Shown here in pieces: positions 43,857-51,861 of a stretch of 64,000 nt of DNA. A model generated the notes under the pieces. That model was given only the letters and a program-made list of their open reading frames with translations, did not search any database and was not told the origin of the DNA. The DNA is from Paenibacillus sp. UNC499MF. GTDB taxonomy: Bacteria; Bacillota; Bacilli; Paenibacillales; NBRC-103111. How positions within the stretch are numbered: the stretch's first letter is position 1; each line of letters opens with the position of its first letter. Made by a program: the position numbers and the translations under genes. The stretch lies in assembly GCF_900107975.1 (NCBI RefSeq), contig NZ_FNVF01000004.1:124001-188000 (forward strand), given 5' to 3'.

Positions 43857-44208
43857 CCGCGGCCGGGAAGAAGCCGATGAACGCGGCTGGCGCGGGTGTG
43901 CGGCAGGACTACGTAACGGAAAAGCGGTAATCGCGAAGACAATAAAGCCCGTTAGCTTGTTTTAAGCTAAACGGGCTTTTTTTAGAGAATAGGCGGGTTT
44001 AAGACCTCCCGCAGCTAGTTCACAGGCCGTGTGGGCTGGAGTCCGGACGAAGGCTTTTTCTGCGGCAAACACGCTGGGAGGTCAGGCCATCAGGCTCCGG
44101 CTCTCTCGGCCGAGCGTACGGTTAGTTCTGATTAGCAATCGTTTCGGCTGCGAACATTGCGGACCAACGCTCGTCCATCCGTCTCGTCCATCCGCCATCT
44201 CTCCAGTC
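43857..44208 (+). other. Intergenic region between convergent LLM and DHA2 genes
   Basis: It contains the terminator listed next. A 142-codon frame crossing 44029-44457 runs opposite the MFS gene and has no ribosome binding site, so I do not call it. Confidence 0.5.
43945..43983 (+). terminator. Terminator after the LLM oxidoreductase gene
   Basis: AAAGCCCGTTAGCTT pairs almost perfectly with AAGCTAAACGGGCTTT around TTTT, followed by TTTT. Confidence 0.9.
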
Positions 44209-45669
44209 TCAGGTGCGCGTCTGCGTTTTCGGCTGCACTCCCGGTGCCGCCCCCGGCTGACTCCGGCGACGCCTTTCCAGGTAAAAACTAAAGCCCAGCA
44301 GGGCTGCAGCTCCCGCGCAAAGCCACACGTTGATTTCGAACACCGAGCTCAACGCGCCGAGAAGCCGGTCCGGTTCCGAAGAAGCGGACTGAGCCGCTCC
44401 TTGGACGACTCCGAGCCCCAAAGCGGCTCCGACGACCATGCCCAGGTTGCGGGTTAACGCGATCATGCCGCCAATAGAGCCAACGTGCTCTTTCGGCGCG
44501 TGATGGAGAATGGTGCTGTTGTTCGGCGAGGTAATCAGGCCCATGCCTAGGCCGACCAGCGCCAGAAGAGCGGCCAATCCCGCTATAGGCAGCCCGCCGA
44601 GGCCGAAGGAGAATACAGCCGCACCGCCGCCCATGGCAAGCAGTCCGAGAAGGACGAGCAGGCCCGAGCCGAAGCGGTCCGATAAATGACCGGCGAACGG
44701 ACCGGTGACGGCGAGCAGAATCGGATAGGCCGTCATGACTGCTCCGGCGGCTGACGGGGACATCCCGGATACGCCGGACAAGTAGAACGGGAGAGTGACC
44801 AGGAAGCTGTTGGCGAGCACGAATGCCACGCAGCTGATGATGAGGCCGGCGGACAGCGCGGGGATCCGGAAAGCCCGTACGGGAATGAACGGATTCATCT
44901 GCCTCCGTTCCCAGATCAGGAAGACGGCCAGCAGGAGCGCCGCAGATGCCAGCACGAACACCGATATCGGAGACAGCCATCCCCTGGATGAGCTGCCGGA
45001 TATCGTCCAGATGACGGAGCTGATGATCGCCATGAACATTAAGCCTCCTATTGTATCGAAAGGAGCGGATGGGCGCTTTTCCATGGCGGGAGCGGGCGGA
45101 ATATAGCGGAAAGCCAGCACGGTTGCGATAGCCGCGACAGGCACGTGAATGAGGAACAGCCAGTGCCAGTTCAGCCACTCCGCAACCATTCCGCCGGCGA
45201 TAGGCCCGCTCATGGCGCCGAGAGCGACGGCGGTATTAACCGTTCCCAGCGCGCGTCCCCGGTTTTCTTTGGGCAGGTGCAGGGTTATCAGCGCCATATT
45301 GGTCGCCTGAAACATGGCCGCGCCGACCGCCTGCACGATTCTGAAACCGAGCAGCGCCCCTATGCCGGGAGAGAAAGCGACCAGTACGGAGCTGACGCCG
45401 AACAGGACGTACCCGAGGTTGTGGATGAGACGGAAGCCCCAGCGGTCTCCCAGCTTGCCCATCACAGGCAGCAGGGAAGCGATAACGAGCAGGTATCCGG
45501 TCGTAATCCACTGGGCCGTGCCGAGCGTAGTCCCGAAGATGGCGGCAAATTGGGGCAGAGAAACATTCACGATCCCGGCCGTAAAATGCGAAATGAAGGC
45601 GCCCAGGCATATAGCCGTTACCATGAGCGATGGCCGGAGTTCCTTTGTCCGTATTGTTGCGGATTGCAC
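44209..45669 (-). CDS. MFS transporter, DHA2 (EmrB/QacA-like) drug exporter
   Basis: This 486-residue major facilitator has 14 predicted membrane segments. Motif A GKLGDRWGFR after TM2, LGFRIVQAVGAAMFQATNM (motif B area) and GPIAGGMVAEWLNWHWLFLI (motif C, DHA2 type) are clear. Such pumps export cationic drugs or antibiotics. GTG 45669 has GGAGG nine bases upstream. The marR gene lies 86 bases upstream in the same direction, and a copy of the putative MarR operator lies between them, so the pump is probably repressed until a drug binds the regulator. Confidence 0.9.
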   Translation of the reverse strand: MQSATIRTKELRPSLMVTAICLGAFISHFTAGIVNVSLPQFAAIFGTTLGTAQWITTGYLLVIASLLPVMGKLGDRWGFRLIHNLGYVLFGVSSVLVAFSPGIGALLGFRIVQAVGAAMFQATNMALITLHLPKENRGRALGTVNTAVALGAMSGPIAGGMVAEWLNWHWLFLIHVPVAAIATVLAFRYIPPAPAMEKRPSAPFDTIGGLMFMAIISSVIWTISGSSSRGWLSPISVFVLASAALLLAVFLIWERRQMNPFIPVRAFRIPALSAGLIISCVAFVLANSFLVTLPFYLSGVSGMSPSAAGAVMTAYPILLAVTGPFAGHLSDRFGSGLLVLLGLLAMGGGAAVFSFGLGGLPIAGLAALLALVGLGMGLITSPNNSTILHHAPKEHVGSIGGMIALTRNLGMVVGAALGLGVVQGAAQSASSEPDRLLGALSSVFEINVWLCAGAAALLGFSFYLERRRRSQPGAAPGVQPKTQTRT

Positions 45670-45691
45670 GATCAATCACCTCCGATAATGG

Positions 45692-45707
45692 TATAGATAC
45701 TAAACTA
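45692..45707. promoter_or_regulatory. MarR operator copy before the DHA2 pump gene
   Basis: TATAGATACTAAACTA differs at two positions from the site upstream of marR (46228-46243), and both are in the same orientation. Confidence 0.7.
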
Positions 45708-45754
45708 ATAAGACAAAAAAATAATGCTCTTGTCGTTCAGGCCCTATGGGGTCT

Positions 45755-46219
45755 TTATTTTTTTAAAAAAGCGATCAATTTGTCGATGCAGGTATCGAAC
45801 ACTTCGATTTCCTGCTCGGTAAGCTCCCCCCGGAGCTGTGCGTAGAAAGCGCGATGCACCTCGTCATGAGCCGTATGGGCTTCCTTGCCCTTGTCGGTCA
45901 GCGAAAGGAGCGTTCCCCGGGAATCTTCCGGATGCGGTGAACGCACGACCAGCTCCTTGGACTCCAGGCGCGCAATAAGCTGAGTCACCGCTCCCTTCGT
46001 GATTTCCAGCCTTCCGGCCAGCTCGCTCATAAGAATGCCGCCCTCGGTTCCGATCGCCTCAATCGTGTGGATTTCGCTGGGAGTGAGCGGTCCCGCGCTT
46101 CCGAAAGTCTGGGGCCGCCGTTCAAGCCGGCGGAGCTGCAGGATCAGACGGCCGAGGCTGCGGCCGCTGCCGGTATCATCCGTTCTGTTGTCAGTCTGAG
46201 AAGTTCTATTCTTTTCCAT
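45755..46219 (-). CDS. MarR family transcriptional repressor
   Basis: This 154-residue winged-helix regulator has LTPSEIHTIEAIGTEGG as the start of the core, GGILMSELAGRLEITKGAVT as helix-turn-helix (about 62-80) and HPEDSRGTLLSLTDKG as the wing. The first 20 residues are polar and likely disordered. It sits upstream of a DHA2 pump gene. Near-identical 16-base operators precede both genes, so it likely represses itself and the pump and is released by a toxic aromatic or cationic compound. Confidence 0.9.
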   Translation of the reverse strand: MEKNRTSQTDNRTDDTGSGRSLGRLILQLRRLERRPQTFGSAGPLTPSEIHTIEAIGTEGGILMSELAGRLEITKGAVTQLIARLESKELVVRSPHPEDSRGTLLSLTDKGKEAHTAHDEVHRAFYAQLRGELTEQEIEVFDTCIDKLIAFLKK

Positions 46220-46227
46220 GGATTTAG

Positions 46228-46243
46228 TATAGGTTCTAAACTA
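46228..46243. promoter_or_regulatory. MarR operator copy before marR
   Basis: TATAGGTTCTAAACTA lies immediately upstream of the marR start on the minus strand. TTTAG and CTAAA around it form an inverted repeat. It matches the site at 45692-45707. Confidence 0.7.
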
Positions 46244-46351
46244 TCTGTTGTCAAAGAAAAATTCCGGCCGGCATTATCCGCCTCTATGAAGCCGAAAACA
46301 GCGGATGCCTTCCAATCTCGCGGTCGAAACATAATGACTTCTTGATTCATC

Positions 46352-46360
46352 TGCTATAAT
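46352..46360 (+). promoter_or_regulatory. Extended -10 promoter for the methyltransferase gene
   Basis: TGCTATAAT is a perfect extended -10 element. A transcript from about 46367 would start some 50 bases before the upstream ORF. Confidence 0.55.
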
Positions 46361-46415
46361 GAAAGAGAAGGAGCCTGAGCTTCTTCCATATAATAAGCAA
46401 GGAGAACTGCGGATC

Positions 46416-46445
46416 ATGATCATCCAATTCATCCGATATCGTTAA
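46416..46445 (+). CDS. Nine-codon upstream ORF, possible macrolide-sensing leader peptide
   Basis: ATG 46416 with AAGGAG eleven bases upstream opens MIIQFIRYR, followed by TAA. The stop overlaps an ATG (TAATG) that is in frame with the methyltransferase and would add 37 residues to its N-terminus. The C-terminal Arg-Tyr-Arg fits the Arg/Lys-x-Arg/Lys pattern at which macrolide-bound ribosomes stall, as in ErmDL leaders (established knowledge). RlmA-type enzymes include TlrB, which protects against tylosin-like macrolides. A leader controlling the methyltransferase is therefore plausible, but it is inference; the frame is short enough to occur by chance. Confidence 0.4.
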   Translation: MIIQFIRYR

Positions 46446-46555
46446 TGAAAGGTACAGCTAAGCCAAACTCTTCCGTTTTTTTACGAAATGGATCAGGGTT
46501 TGTTTACCTGTGCCTTTTTCATTCAACTATTTCGAATGAACGGGGTGTTTTTGGC

Positions 46556-47479
46556 ATGTCTTGGGAAAAAAACGGGGCCGCCCGGCTTTTGGCGGCCCAT
46601 GAAACGATATTCAGCTGTCCCGTCTGCGACGGGCGGATGAAAGTAATAGAAGGAAGAAGTCTGCGCTGCGGCGGAGGCCACAATTTCGATCTCGCGAGAG
46701 AAGGATATCTGAATCTGCTCACGCAAGCCGTTAAGAGCAAATACGGCAAAAGTCTTTTCGCCGCGCGTAAAGCCGTAAACGAAAACGGGCTTTTCGACCC
46801 GATACGCGACGAAATCGCTGAACGGATTGCGGAAGGCGTTCCACCGGATAAACGGCGCTCCCGCCTTCGAATACTCGATGCCGGCTGCGGAGAAGGCTCT
46901 CTTTTATCGGGTATCAAGAGACAAGTGAGCGGCCGGACCAAAGGGGATTTGCTGGCGGTCGGCATGGACCTCGCGAAGGAAGGGGTCCGGCTGGCGTCCA
47001 AAGGAGATGCGGAAGCGCTGTGGTGTGCGGCAGATCTTGCAAAGGCGCCTTTCCGGGCGGCCTCGTTCGACGTTATTCTGAACATCCTGTCGCCCTCCAA
47101 TTATGCGGAATTCGGCAGGCTGTTGAGCGGGGACGGGCTGCTGATCAAGGTTGTCCCCGAGCAAGATTACCTACGTGAAATCCGCAGGAGGCTGTATGCC
47201 GGCACACAGCGGGAAGCGTACTCAAGCCGCCGGGCCGTGGAGCGGTTCCGGGAACGCTTTACGCTTCTGGACAGCAGGCGGCTGAAGTACACCTGGCAGC
47301 TCCGGCCGGGGCTGCTGGAGCCTCTGCTGGACATGACGCCTTTAGCCTGGGGTGCCGGGAAAGACCGGCTGCGGGAGGTTTTGGCCATGGAAGCGGATGA
47401 AGTCACGGTAGACGTTACCGTTCTTTGCGGCAGCCCCATACAGCCGTCCGCGACAGGACTTCGCCGGCCTTTGATTTAA
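46556..47479 (+). CDS. RlmA-type 23S rRNA (guanine-N1) methyltransferase
   Basis: This 307-residue enzyme has the N-terminal zinc-finger pattern CPVCDGRMK and RCGGGHNFD, then AREGYLNLL, as in RlmA, and a Rossmann methyltransferase domain with the SAM motif ILDAGCGEGSLL (about residues 105-116) and MDLAKEGVRLA. RlmA(I) methylates G745, and Gram-positive RlmA(II)/TlrB methylates G748 in helix 35, which affects macrolide binding. The KYGKSLFAARKAV stretch resembles the Gram-positive branch. ATG 46556 is the natural start, but an in-frame ATG at 46445 overlapping the uORF stop would add 37 residues. A terminator follows about 80 bases downstream. Confidence 0.87.
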   Translation: MSWEKNGAARLLAAHETIFSCPVCDGRMKVIEGRSLRCGGGHNFDLAREGYLNLLTQAVKSKYGKSLFAARKAVNENGLFDPIRDEIAERIAEGVPPDKRRSRLRILDAGCGEGSLLSGIKRQVSGRTKGDLLAVGMDLAKEGVRLASKGDAEALWCAADLAKAPFRAASFDVILNILSPSNYAEFGRLLSGDGLLIKVVPEQDYLREIRRRLYAGTQREAYSSRRAVERFRERFTLLDSRRLKYTWQLRPGLLEPLLDMTPLAWGAGKDRLREVLAMEADEVTVDVTVLCGSPIQPSATGLRRPLI

Positions 47480-47558
47480 TGTGCAGGTCTGCAGGTGCAG
47501 GCCCGCCGCAAAGGGGAAGCGTAATCTCAAATACAGCTTCGCCCTTATCGTTGAACCA

Positions 47559-47593
47559 AGCGGCTCTGCCATCCGGCAGGGCTGCTTTTTTTT
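47559..47593 (+). terminator. Terminator after the methyltransferase gene
   Basis: AGCGGCTCTGCC pairs with GGCAGGGCTGCT (with G-T pairs) around ATCC and is followed by eight T residues. Confidence 0.75.
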
Positions 47594-47652
47594 GCGGAGA
47601 AGGGAATAATACGGTCACCGCCTACATTTCGGATACCGGAGGTTTTCATAAG

Positions 47653-47781
47653 ATGAGAAAAATGGTGTTGACCTGGCTGTTGTTTACGCTTTTTCTGGCC
47701 GCCGAATCTGCGGAACCGGCTAAGAATGCCGGCTTGCCTCGGAAGGTCTCCGATAAACCGGATATCCGCTGGGGCAAATAA
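47653..47781 (+). CDS. Possible small secreted peptide (42 residues)
   Basis: ATG 47653 with GGAGG ten bases upstream encodes MRKMVLTWLLFTLFLAAESA followed by 22 polar residues (EPAKNAGLPRKVSDKPDIRW, GK). The first 20 residues look like a signal peptide with a plausible ESA cleavage site, leaving a basic mature peptide. It sits after the methyltransferase terminator and before the symporter. No homology can be claimed, and a frame of this size may be fortuitous. Confidence 0.35.
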   Translation: MRKMVLTWLLFTLFLAAESAEPAKNAGLPRKVSDKPDIRWGK

Positions 47782-47932
47782 CCTTTTGTACCCACTCTCC
47801 TGTCAAGGCAGCCGCTAATTTCCAAAATCTGAAACAGGCGTTAAGATCCTACCTCAACGGGCGAAAACTTGATATACTTAAAAGGTTTTTTATCATACTG
47901 TGCAAAAAAATAACCGACAAGCGAGGTACTCC

Positions 47933-49360
47933 ATGATTGATTTTTTACAAAGTATGATTAATCTGCTGAACGACCTTCTATGGTCTAAACTGTTGATTGT
48001 CCTGTTGATCGGCATCGGTCTTTATTTTACGTACCGGTCGAAATTCATGCAGTTCCGCATGATCCGGGAAATGCTGCGGGTCCTGTTCGAGTCCAAGAGC
48101 GGCGCCGGCGACAATATTTCGCCTTTCCAGGCGTTCTGTATCAGTATGGCGGCCCGCGTGGGAACCGGGAATATTACCGGGGTGGCTATCGCCGTCGCTT
48201 TGGGGGGACCCGGCGCCGTATTCTGGATGTGGATTATCGCGCTTATCGGTTCGGCTTCCAGTTTCGTTGAAAGCACGCTGGCGCAGGTTTATAAAATCAA
48301 GGATAAGAACGGCTTCCGCGGAGGACCGGCTTATTATATGCAAACGGGTTTGAAGAAACGCTGGATGGGAGCGCTGTTCGCCGTCCTGATTACGATTTCT
48401 TTCGGTCTGGTGTTTAATGCGGTACAGTCCAATACGATTACGGTCGCGTTCGAAAATTCTTTCGGTACGGATCGTCTGACGGTCGGCATCATCATGACGC
48501 TGGTTTTCGGAGCGATTATTTTCGGCGGGGTCAAACGGATTGCGAAAATGTCCGAGTACATTGTGATTGTGCTGGCGGTATTGTATATCGGGATCGCCGT
48601 GTTCATCGTCCTGATGAACATAACGAAAATGCCCGAGGTCCTGGCTCTGATCGTCAAAAACGCCTTCGGAATCGAGCAGATTGCGGGCGGTTCACTGGGA
48701 GCGGCGCTGCTCCAGGGAGTGAAGCGCGGCCTGTTCTCCAACGAAGCGGGGATGGGCAGCGCGCCGAACGCCGCGGCGACGGCTACGACGTCCCACCCGG
48801 CGAAGCAGGGGCTGATCCAGGCTTTCGGCGTGTTGACCGATACGCTGGTCATTTGTACGAGCACGGCCTTTATCGTGCTGCTCTCCGGCGCGTACACCGA
48901 TCCGAGCCTCAACGGCATCGAGCTTACGCAGGCTGCCTTGAGCGTCCATATCGGGTCATGGGCATCCGGCTTCCTCGCGATTATGGTGTTTCTTTTCGCG
49001 TTCAGTACGCTGCTGGGCAACTACTATTACGGAGAAACGAACATCGAATTTCTCCATTCCAATAAAGCCTGGGTCCGGCTTTACCGGATTGCGGTTCTGG
49101 CCATGGTTATTTTCGGCTCCGTCGCCAAGGTCCAGGTCGTGTGGGATCTGGCCGACTTGTTTATGGGCTTGATGGTAGTGGTTAACCTGATCGCGATCAC
49201 CTGGTTATCCAAAATCGCCTTTGCGGTTTTGAACGACTATATGAAACAGAAAAAAGCGGGCAAGGACCCTGTTTTCACGAGAAACAGTGTGCCTGGGCTG
49301 CAAGACCTTGAGTGCTGGGAGGACCCGGCTGCGGAAGGAACGGATAAAACCCGTACGTAA
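47933..49360 (+). CDS. AGCS family sodium:alanine (glycine) symporter
   Basis: This 475-residue transporter has about ten membrane helices. The family signature is ARVGTGNITGVAIAVALGGP, then GAVFWMWIIALIG, at about residues 75-107, followed by ESTLAQVYK and FRGGPAYYM. GVKRGLFSNEAGMGSAPNAA is the conserved central region that lines the substrate site. It imports alanine or glycine with Na+. ATG 47933 has GAGGT upstream. The C-terminal 40 residues are hydrophilic and cytoplasmic. The gene is monocistronic. Confidence 0.92.
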   Translation: MIDFLQSMINLLNDLLWSKLLIVLLIGIGLYFTYRSKFMQFRMIREMLRVLFESKSGAGDNISPFQAFCISMAARVGTGNITGVAIAVALGGPGAVFWMWIIALIGSASSFVESTLAQVYKIKDKNGFRGGPAYYMQTGLKKRWMGALFAVLITISFGLVFNAVQSNTITVAFENSFGTDRLTVGIIMTLVFGAIIFGGVKRIAKMSEYIVIVLAVLYIGIAVFIVLMNITKMPEVLALIVKNAFGIEQIAGGSLGAALLQGVKRGLFSNEAGMGSAPNAAATATTSHPAKQGLIQAFGVLTDTLVICTSTAFIVLLSGAYTDPSLNGIELTQAALSVHIGSWASGFLAIMVFLFAFSTLLGNYYYGETNIEFLHSNKAWVRLYRIAVLAMVIFGSVAKVQVVWDLADLFMGLMVVVNLIAITWLSKIAFAVLNDYMKQKKAGKDPVFTRNSVPGLQDLECWEDPAAEGTDKTRT

Positions 49361-49417
49361 GCCTGTCCGTAAATATTCCAACCCTGTTAAACCGAATGAT
49401 TTTGGTCATCCCAGTAA

Positions 49418-49444
49418 GGCGTCCGGCAGCCGGGCGTCTTTTTG
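49418..49444 (+). terminator. Probable terminator after the AGCS gene
   Basis: GCGTCCGG pairs with CCGGGCGT (two G-T pairs) across CAG, followed by CTTTTT. Confidence 0.6.
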
Positions 49445-49509
49445 GCGTTATGAAGGCTTGCCGCCCCCGGTCGTTTCGTTCGACTGGTCCTTTAACGAGG
49501 TACTATTTA

Positions 49510-49524
49510 CTAATAAACTATTAG
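49510..49524. promoter_or_regulatory. Inverted repeat upstream of the second SDR cluster
   Basis: CTAATA-AAC-TATTAG is a perfect 6-bp inverted repeat about 36 bases before the SDR start. The preceding TACTATTTA also occurs beside the palindrome at 11302-11331. It is a likely site for the MarR regulator encoded downstream. Confidence 0.5.
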
Positions 49525-49559
49525 ATGTTAAAATATATGCAAGGGAGATGAATATTATC

Positions 49560-50318
49560 ATGTCTGAAAAATTACAAGGCAAAGTCGCCATAATAACAGG
49601 CGGAGCTTCCGGTATCGGCAAAGGGATGGCTATGGCCTTCGTCAAAGAAGGGGCGACCGTCGCCATTATCGATTTGAACGAGGAAGTGGGCAAGCAGTCG
49701 GTTGAGGAACTGCAGCAGTATCAGCCAGACTCCATGTTTATTCAGGCCAATCTGGCTGAGCATGACAAGCTGGAAGGCCTCGTGAAGCAGGTTGCCGAGA
49801 AATACGGCAGACTGGATATTCTGGTCAATAATGCCCATGCGTCCAAAAACATGCCGTTCGAGCAGATTACGCAAGAAGTGCTCGATTTGTCCTTCGACAC
49901 AGGCTTTTATCCGACCTTCTACCTGATGCAGGCGGCCCTGCCTTATTTAAAAGAATCCCAAGGTAAAATCATTAACTTCGCTTCCGGAGCAGGCATCAAC
50001 GGGGACGTGAACCAAGCCTCTTACGCGGCTGCGAAAGAAGCGATCCGGGCGATTTCCCGTGTGGCCGCCAATGAATTCGGACCGTTCGGCATCAATGTCA
50101 ATATCATTTCGCCGATCGCGAACTCTCCGGGCATCCGGAAATGGGCGAAGGAGCAGCCGGAATATTATGAGGCGATGCTGTCCAAAATTCCGCTCCGAAG
50201 ACTCGGGGAGCTTGAAAGCGACATCGGCCGTGTGGCCGTATTCCTGGCGAGCGAGGATTCCGACTACATTACGGGACAGACCATTATGGTTGACGGTGGG
50301 GCGACGAAGCTGAGATAA
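49560..50318 (+). CDS. SDR family oxidoreductase with NNAHAS motif (paralogue of 12800-13549)
   Basis: This 252-residue short-chain dehydrogenase is closely similar along its whole length to the SDR at 12800. The shared features are the variant NNAHAS, LDLSFDTGFYPTF(Y/H), INFASGAGINGDVNQASYAA followed by AKEAIRAISRVAANEFGP, and the closing ITGQTIMVDGGATKLR. The cofactor motif is TGGASGIGKG, and the catalytic Ser/Tyr/Lys are intact. ATG 49560 has GGGAG twelve bases upstream. A MarR gene and another SDR gene follow, mirroring the first cluster in a different order. Confidence 0.9.
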   Translation: MSEKLQGKVAIITGGASGIGKGMAMAFVKEGATVAIIDLNEEVGKQSVEELQQYQPDSMFIQANLAEHDKLEGLVKQVAEKYGRLDILVNNAHASKNMPFEQITQEVLDLSFDTGFYPTFYLMQAALPYLKESQGKIINFASGAGINGDVNQASYAAAKEAIRAISRVAANEFGPFGINVNIISPIANSPGIRKWAKEQPEYYEAMLSKIPLRRLGELESDIGRVAVFLASEDSDYITGQTIMVDGGATKLR

Positions 50319-50389
50319 TCGGCGAAAGCTGCCTACCTGATCCGATCAAGCAGCCCTACTTGTATGACTTTTCTGTCAAGGAGGCTACT

Positions 50390-50821
50390 TTGGAAAAAAC
50401 CGATGTTTTCAAACTGATCCATGCCGTAGAACTGTTCACGAACGAAGCGATCATCCGCTGGACGAAATCTTTTCAGCCTAATATAGGGATTTCTCCGATT
50501 ATCGCTCTGGCCGAGCTCAACCAGCATGGTCCTCAGAAGCAGAGTGTGCTGGCTGCCAAGCTTGGCTACACGCCGGGGGCTATGACGAATATAGCGGGCA
50601 GGCTGACGAAGCTGGGGCTTGCGGAGCGCAGATATAACGAGAACGACCGCCGGAACGTGTTCCTGGCGATTACGGACAAGGGAATTACCGTCCTCCGCGA
50701 AGCCCAGAAGAAAGGCCAGGAACTGCGCATTGAGATGTTCCAGGTGCTGAACGAGGAAGAGATCCAACAATTTCTGTCCATTTACGAGAAGCTGCTTAAA
50801 AACTTCAAAGATAAGAGCTAA
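50390..50821 (+). CDS. MarR family transcriptional regulator
   Basis: This 143-residue winged-helix protein starts at TTG 50390, which has AAGGAGG five bases upstream. A TTG at 50360 in the same frame lacks a site. The start MEKTDVFKLIHAVELFTNEA aligns with MEEQTVFELIHNMDKFTNGL of the MarR in the first SDR cluster. The helix-turn-helix is KQSVLAAKLGYTPGAMTNIA and the wing is NENDRRNVFLAITDKG. It lies between two SDR genes and probably controls them. Confidence 0.88.
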   Translation: MEKTDVFKLIHAVELFTNEAIIRWTKSFQPNIGISPIIALAELNQHGPQKQSVLAAKLGYTPGAMTNIAGRLTKLGLAERRYNENDRRNVFLAITDKGITVLREAQKKGQELRIEMFQVLNEEEIQQFLSIYEKLLKNFKDKS

Positions 50822-50842
50822 GCAAGTATACAGGGGGTTATT

Positions 50843-51661
50843 ATGATGGGAAGAGTACAAGGTAAAGTAGCTTTAGTAACAGGCGGGGCGTCCGGCATCG
50901 GGTTGTCCGCGGCGGCACTGCTGGCCAAAGAAGGGGCCAAAGTCGTAATCGGCGATTTCAACATCGAAGGCGCGAAAGAAGTTGCCGAAACGATTAAGAG
51001 AGCAGGCGGGGAAGCGACAGCCACATTCCTGGATGCTTCCAATGAACAATCGATCCGCGAAGCCGTTGATTTTACCGTGGAACAATACGGCACCCTGAAC
51101 GTTCTCTTTAACAACGTGGGTCTGACCAATTTGAAGAAAGATGTCGACGTCGTGAACATGGATCTCGAAGAGTGGGACCGCCTCATGAACGTCAATCTGA
51201 AAAGCGTGCTGCTCGGCAGCCGTTTCGCGATTCCGCATATGATCAAAGCCGGAGGCGGCTCGATCATCAATACGGCATCGATGGCCGCTTTCGCCTCGGA
51301 TGCGACACGCTCCGCGTACGGTGCCTCCAAGGCAGCCGTCGTGAACCTGACCCGGTATATCGCGACTCAGTACGGCAAGGACAACATCCGCTGCAACGGT
51401 GTCGCACCGGGTCTGATTCTGACCCCGGCGGCGAAGAACAACATGCCGCAGCCGGTGCTGGACATTTTCGCCAAGTACAACGCTCTGCCTTATCACGGCG
51501 AAGCGGACGATATCGGCTACACCGTGCTGTTCCTGGCATCGGACGAATCGAAGTTTATTACCGGCCAGACGATTCAAGTCGAGGGCGGACACTACCTGGC
51601 TAATCCGACCGTTCCGGATTTTAAAGCGTTCATGGCCCAGGCTCAAGGCATACAGGGCTAA
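50843..51661 (+). CDS. SDR family oxidoreductase
   Basis: This 272-residue short-chain dehydrogenase has TGGASGIGLS, NNVG in place of NNAG, the catalytic Ser and Tyr-x-x-x-Lys in SAYGASKAAVVNLTRYIA, and ITGQTIQVEGGHYLA followed by a C-terminal extension of about 20 residues. It starts 22 bases after the marR stop behind GGGGG. It is more distant from the other SDRs in the window and may act on a different intermediate of the same unknown pathway. A strong bidirectional terminator follows. Confidence 0.9.
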   Translation: MMGRVQGKVALVTGGASGIGLSAAALLAKEGAKVVIGDFNIEGAKEVAETIKRAGGEATATFLDASNEQSIREAVDFTVEQYGTLNVLFNNVGLTNLKKDVDVVNMDLEEWDRLMNVNLKSVLLGSRFAIPHMIKAGGGSIINTASMAAFASDATRSAYGASKAAVVNLTRYIATQYGKDNIRCNGVAPGLILTPAAKNNMPQPVLDIFAKYNALPYHGEADDIGYTVLFLASDESKFITGQTIQVEGGHYLANPTVPDFKAFMAQAQGIQG

Positions 51662-51762
51662 GCGTCTGCGGGAGGCATCGTGCCGGGGCCATGCGGCCGG
51701 TGCTGACATGACGGGCTTGGCCCGATCCCGCGCGGCTTTTAGCCGCTCAGGCGAGGACTAAA

Positions 51763-51816
51763 ACAAACAAACAAGCTGACACTGCTGGATTATAGCGGTG
51801 TCAGCTTGTTTGTTGT
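51763..51816. terminator. Bidirectional terminator between the SDR cluster and the OYE gene
   Basis: ACAAACAAGCTGACAC pairs perfectly with GTGTCAGCTTGTTTGT across 15 bases. It sits between convergent genes. Confidence 0.85.
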
Positions 51817-51861
51817 GGGGAGCCGAGCATGCGGCCGGAAAGCGGCTCTCAGCTCCAGAGG

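Larger units (their letters stand above)
46220..46555 (+). other. Leader region of the RlmA-type methyltransferase gene
   Basis: Besides the MarR operator, promoter and uORF listed separately, there is a TTCATTC/GAATGAA hairpin at 46518-46540, just before the GGGG ribosome binding site, and the palindrome GATCATGATC at 46412-46421 covering the uORF start codon. Together these look like a translational attenuation region. Confidence 0.45.
47480..47932 (+). other. Intergenic region before the AGCS symporter
   Basis: It contains the terminator and the small ORF listed separately. I looked for a glycine riboswitch, common before AGCS genes, and saw none. Confidence 0.5.

Noticed and set aside
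44029-44457. A 142-codon plus-strand frame overlapping the end of the DHA2 pump gene
   Set aside because: It is mostly antisense to a solid MFS gene and has an Arg/Ser-rich composition.
47480-47932. Glycine riboswitch before the AGCS symporter
   Set aside because: I looked for the conserved GGAGAG and CUCUCAGG elements and found neither.
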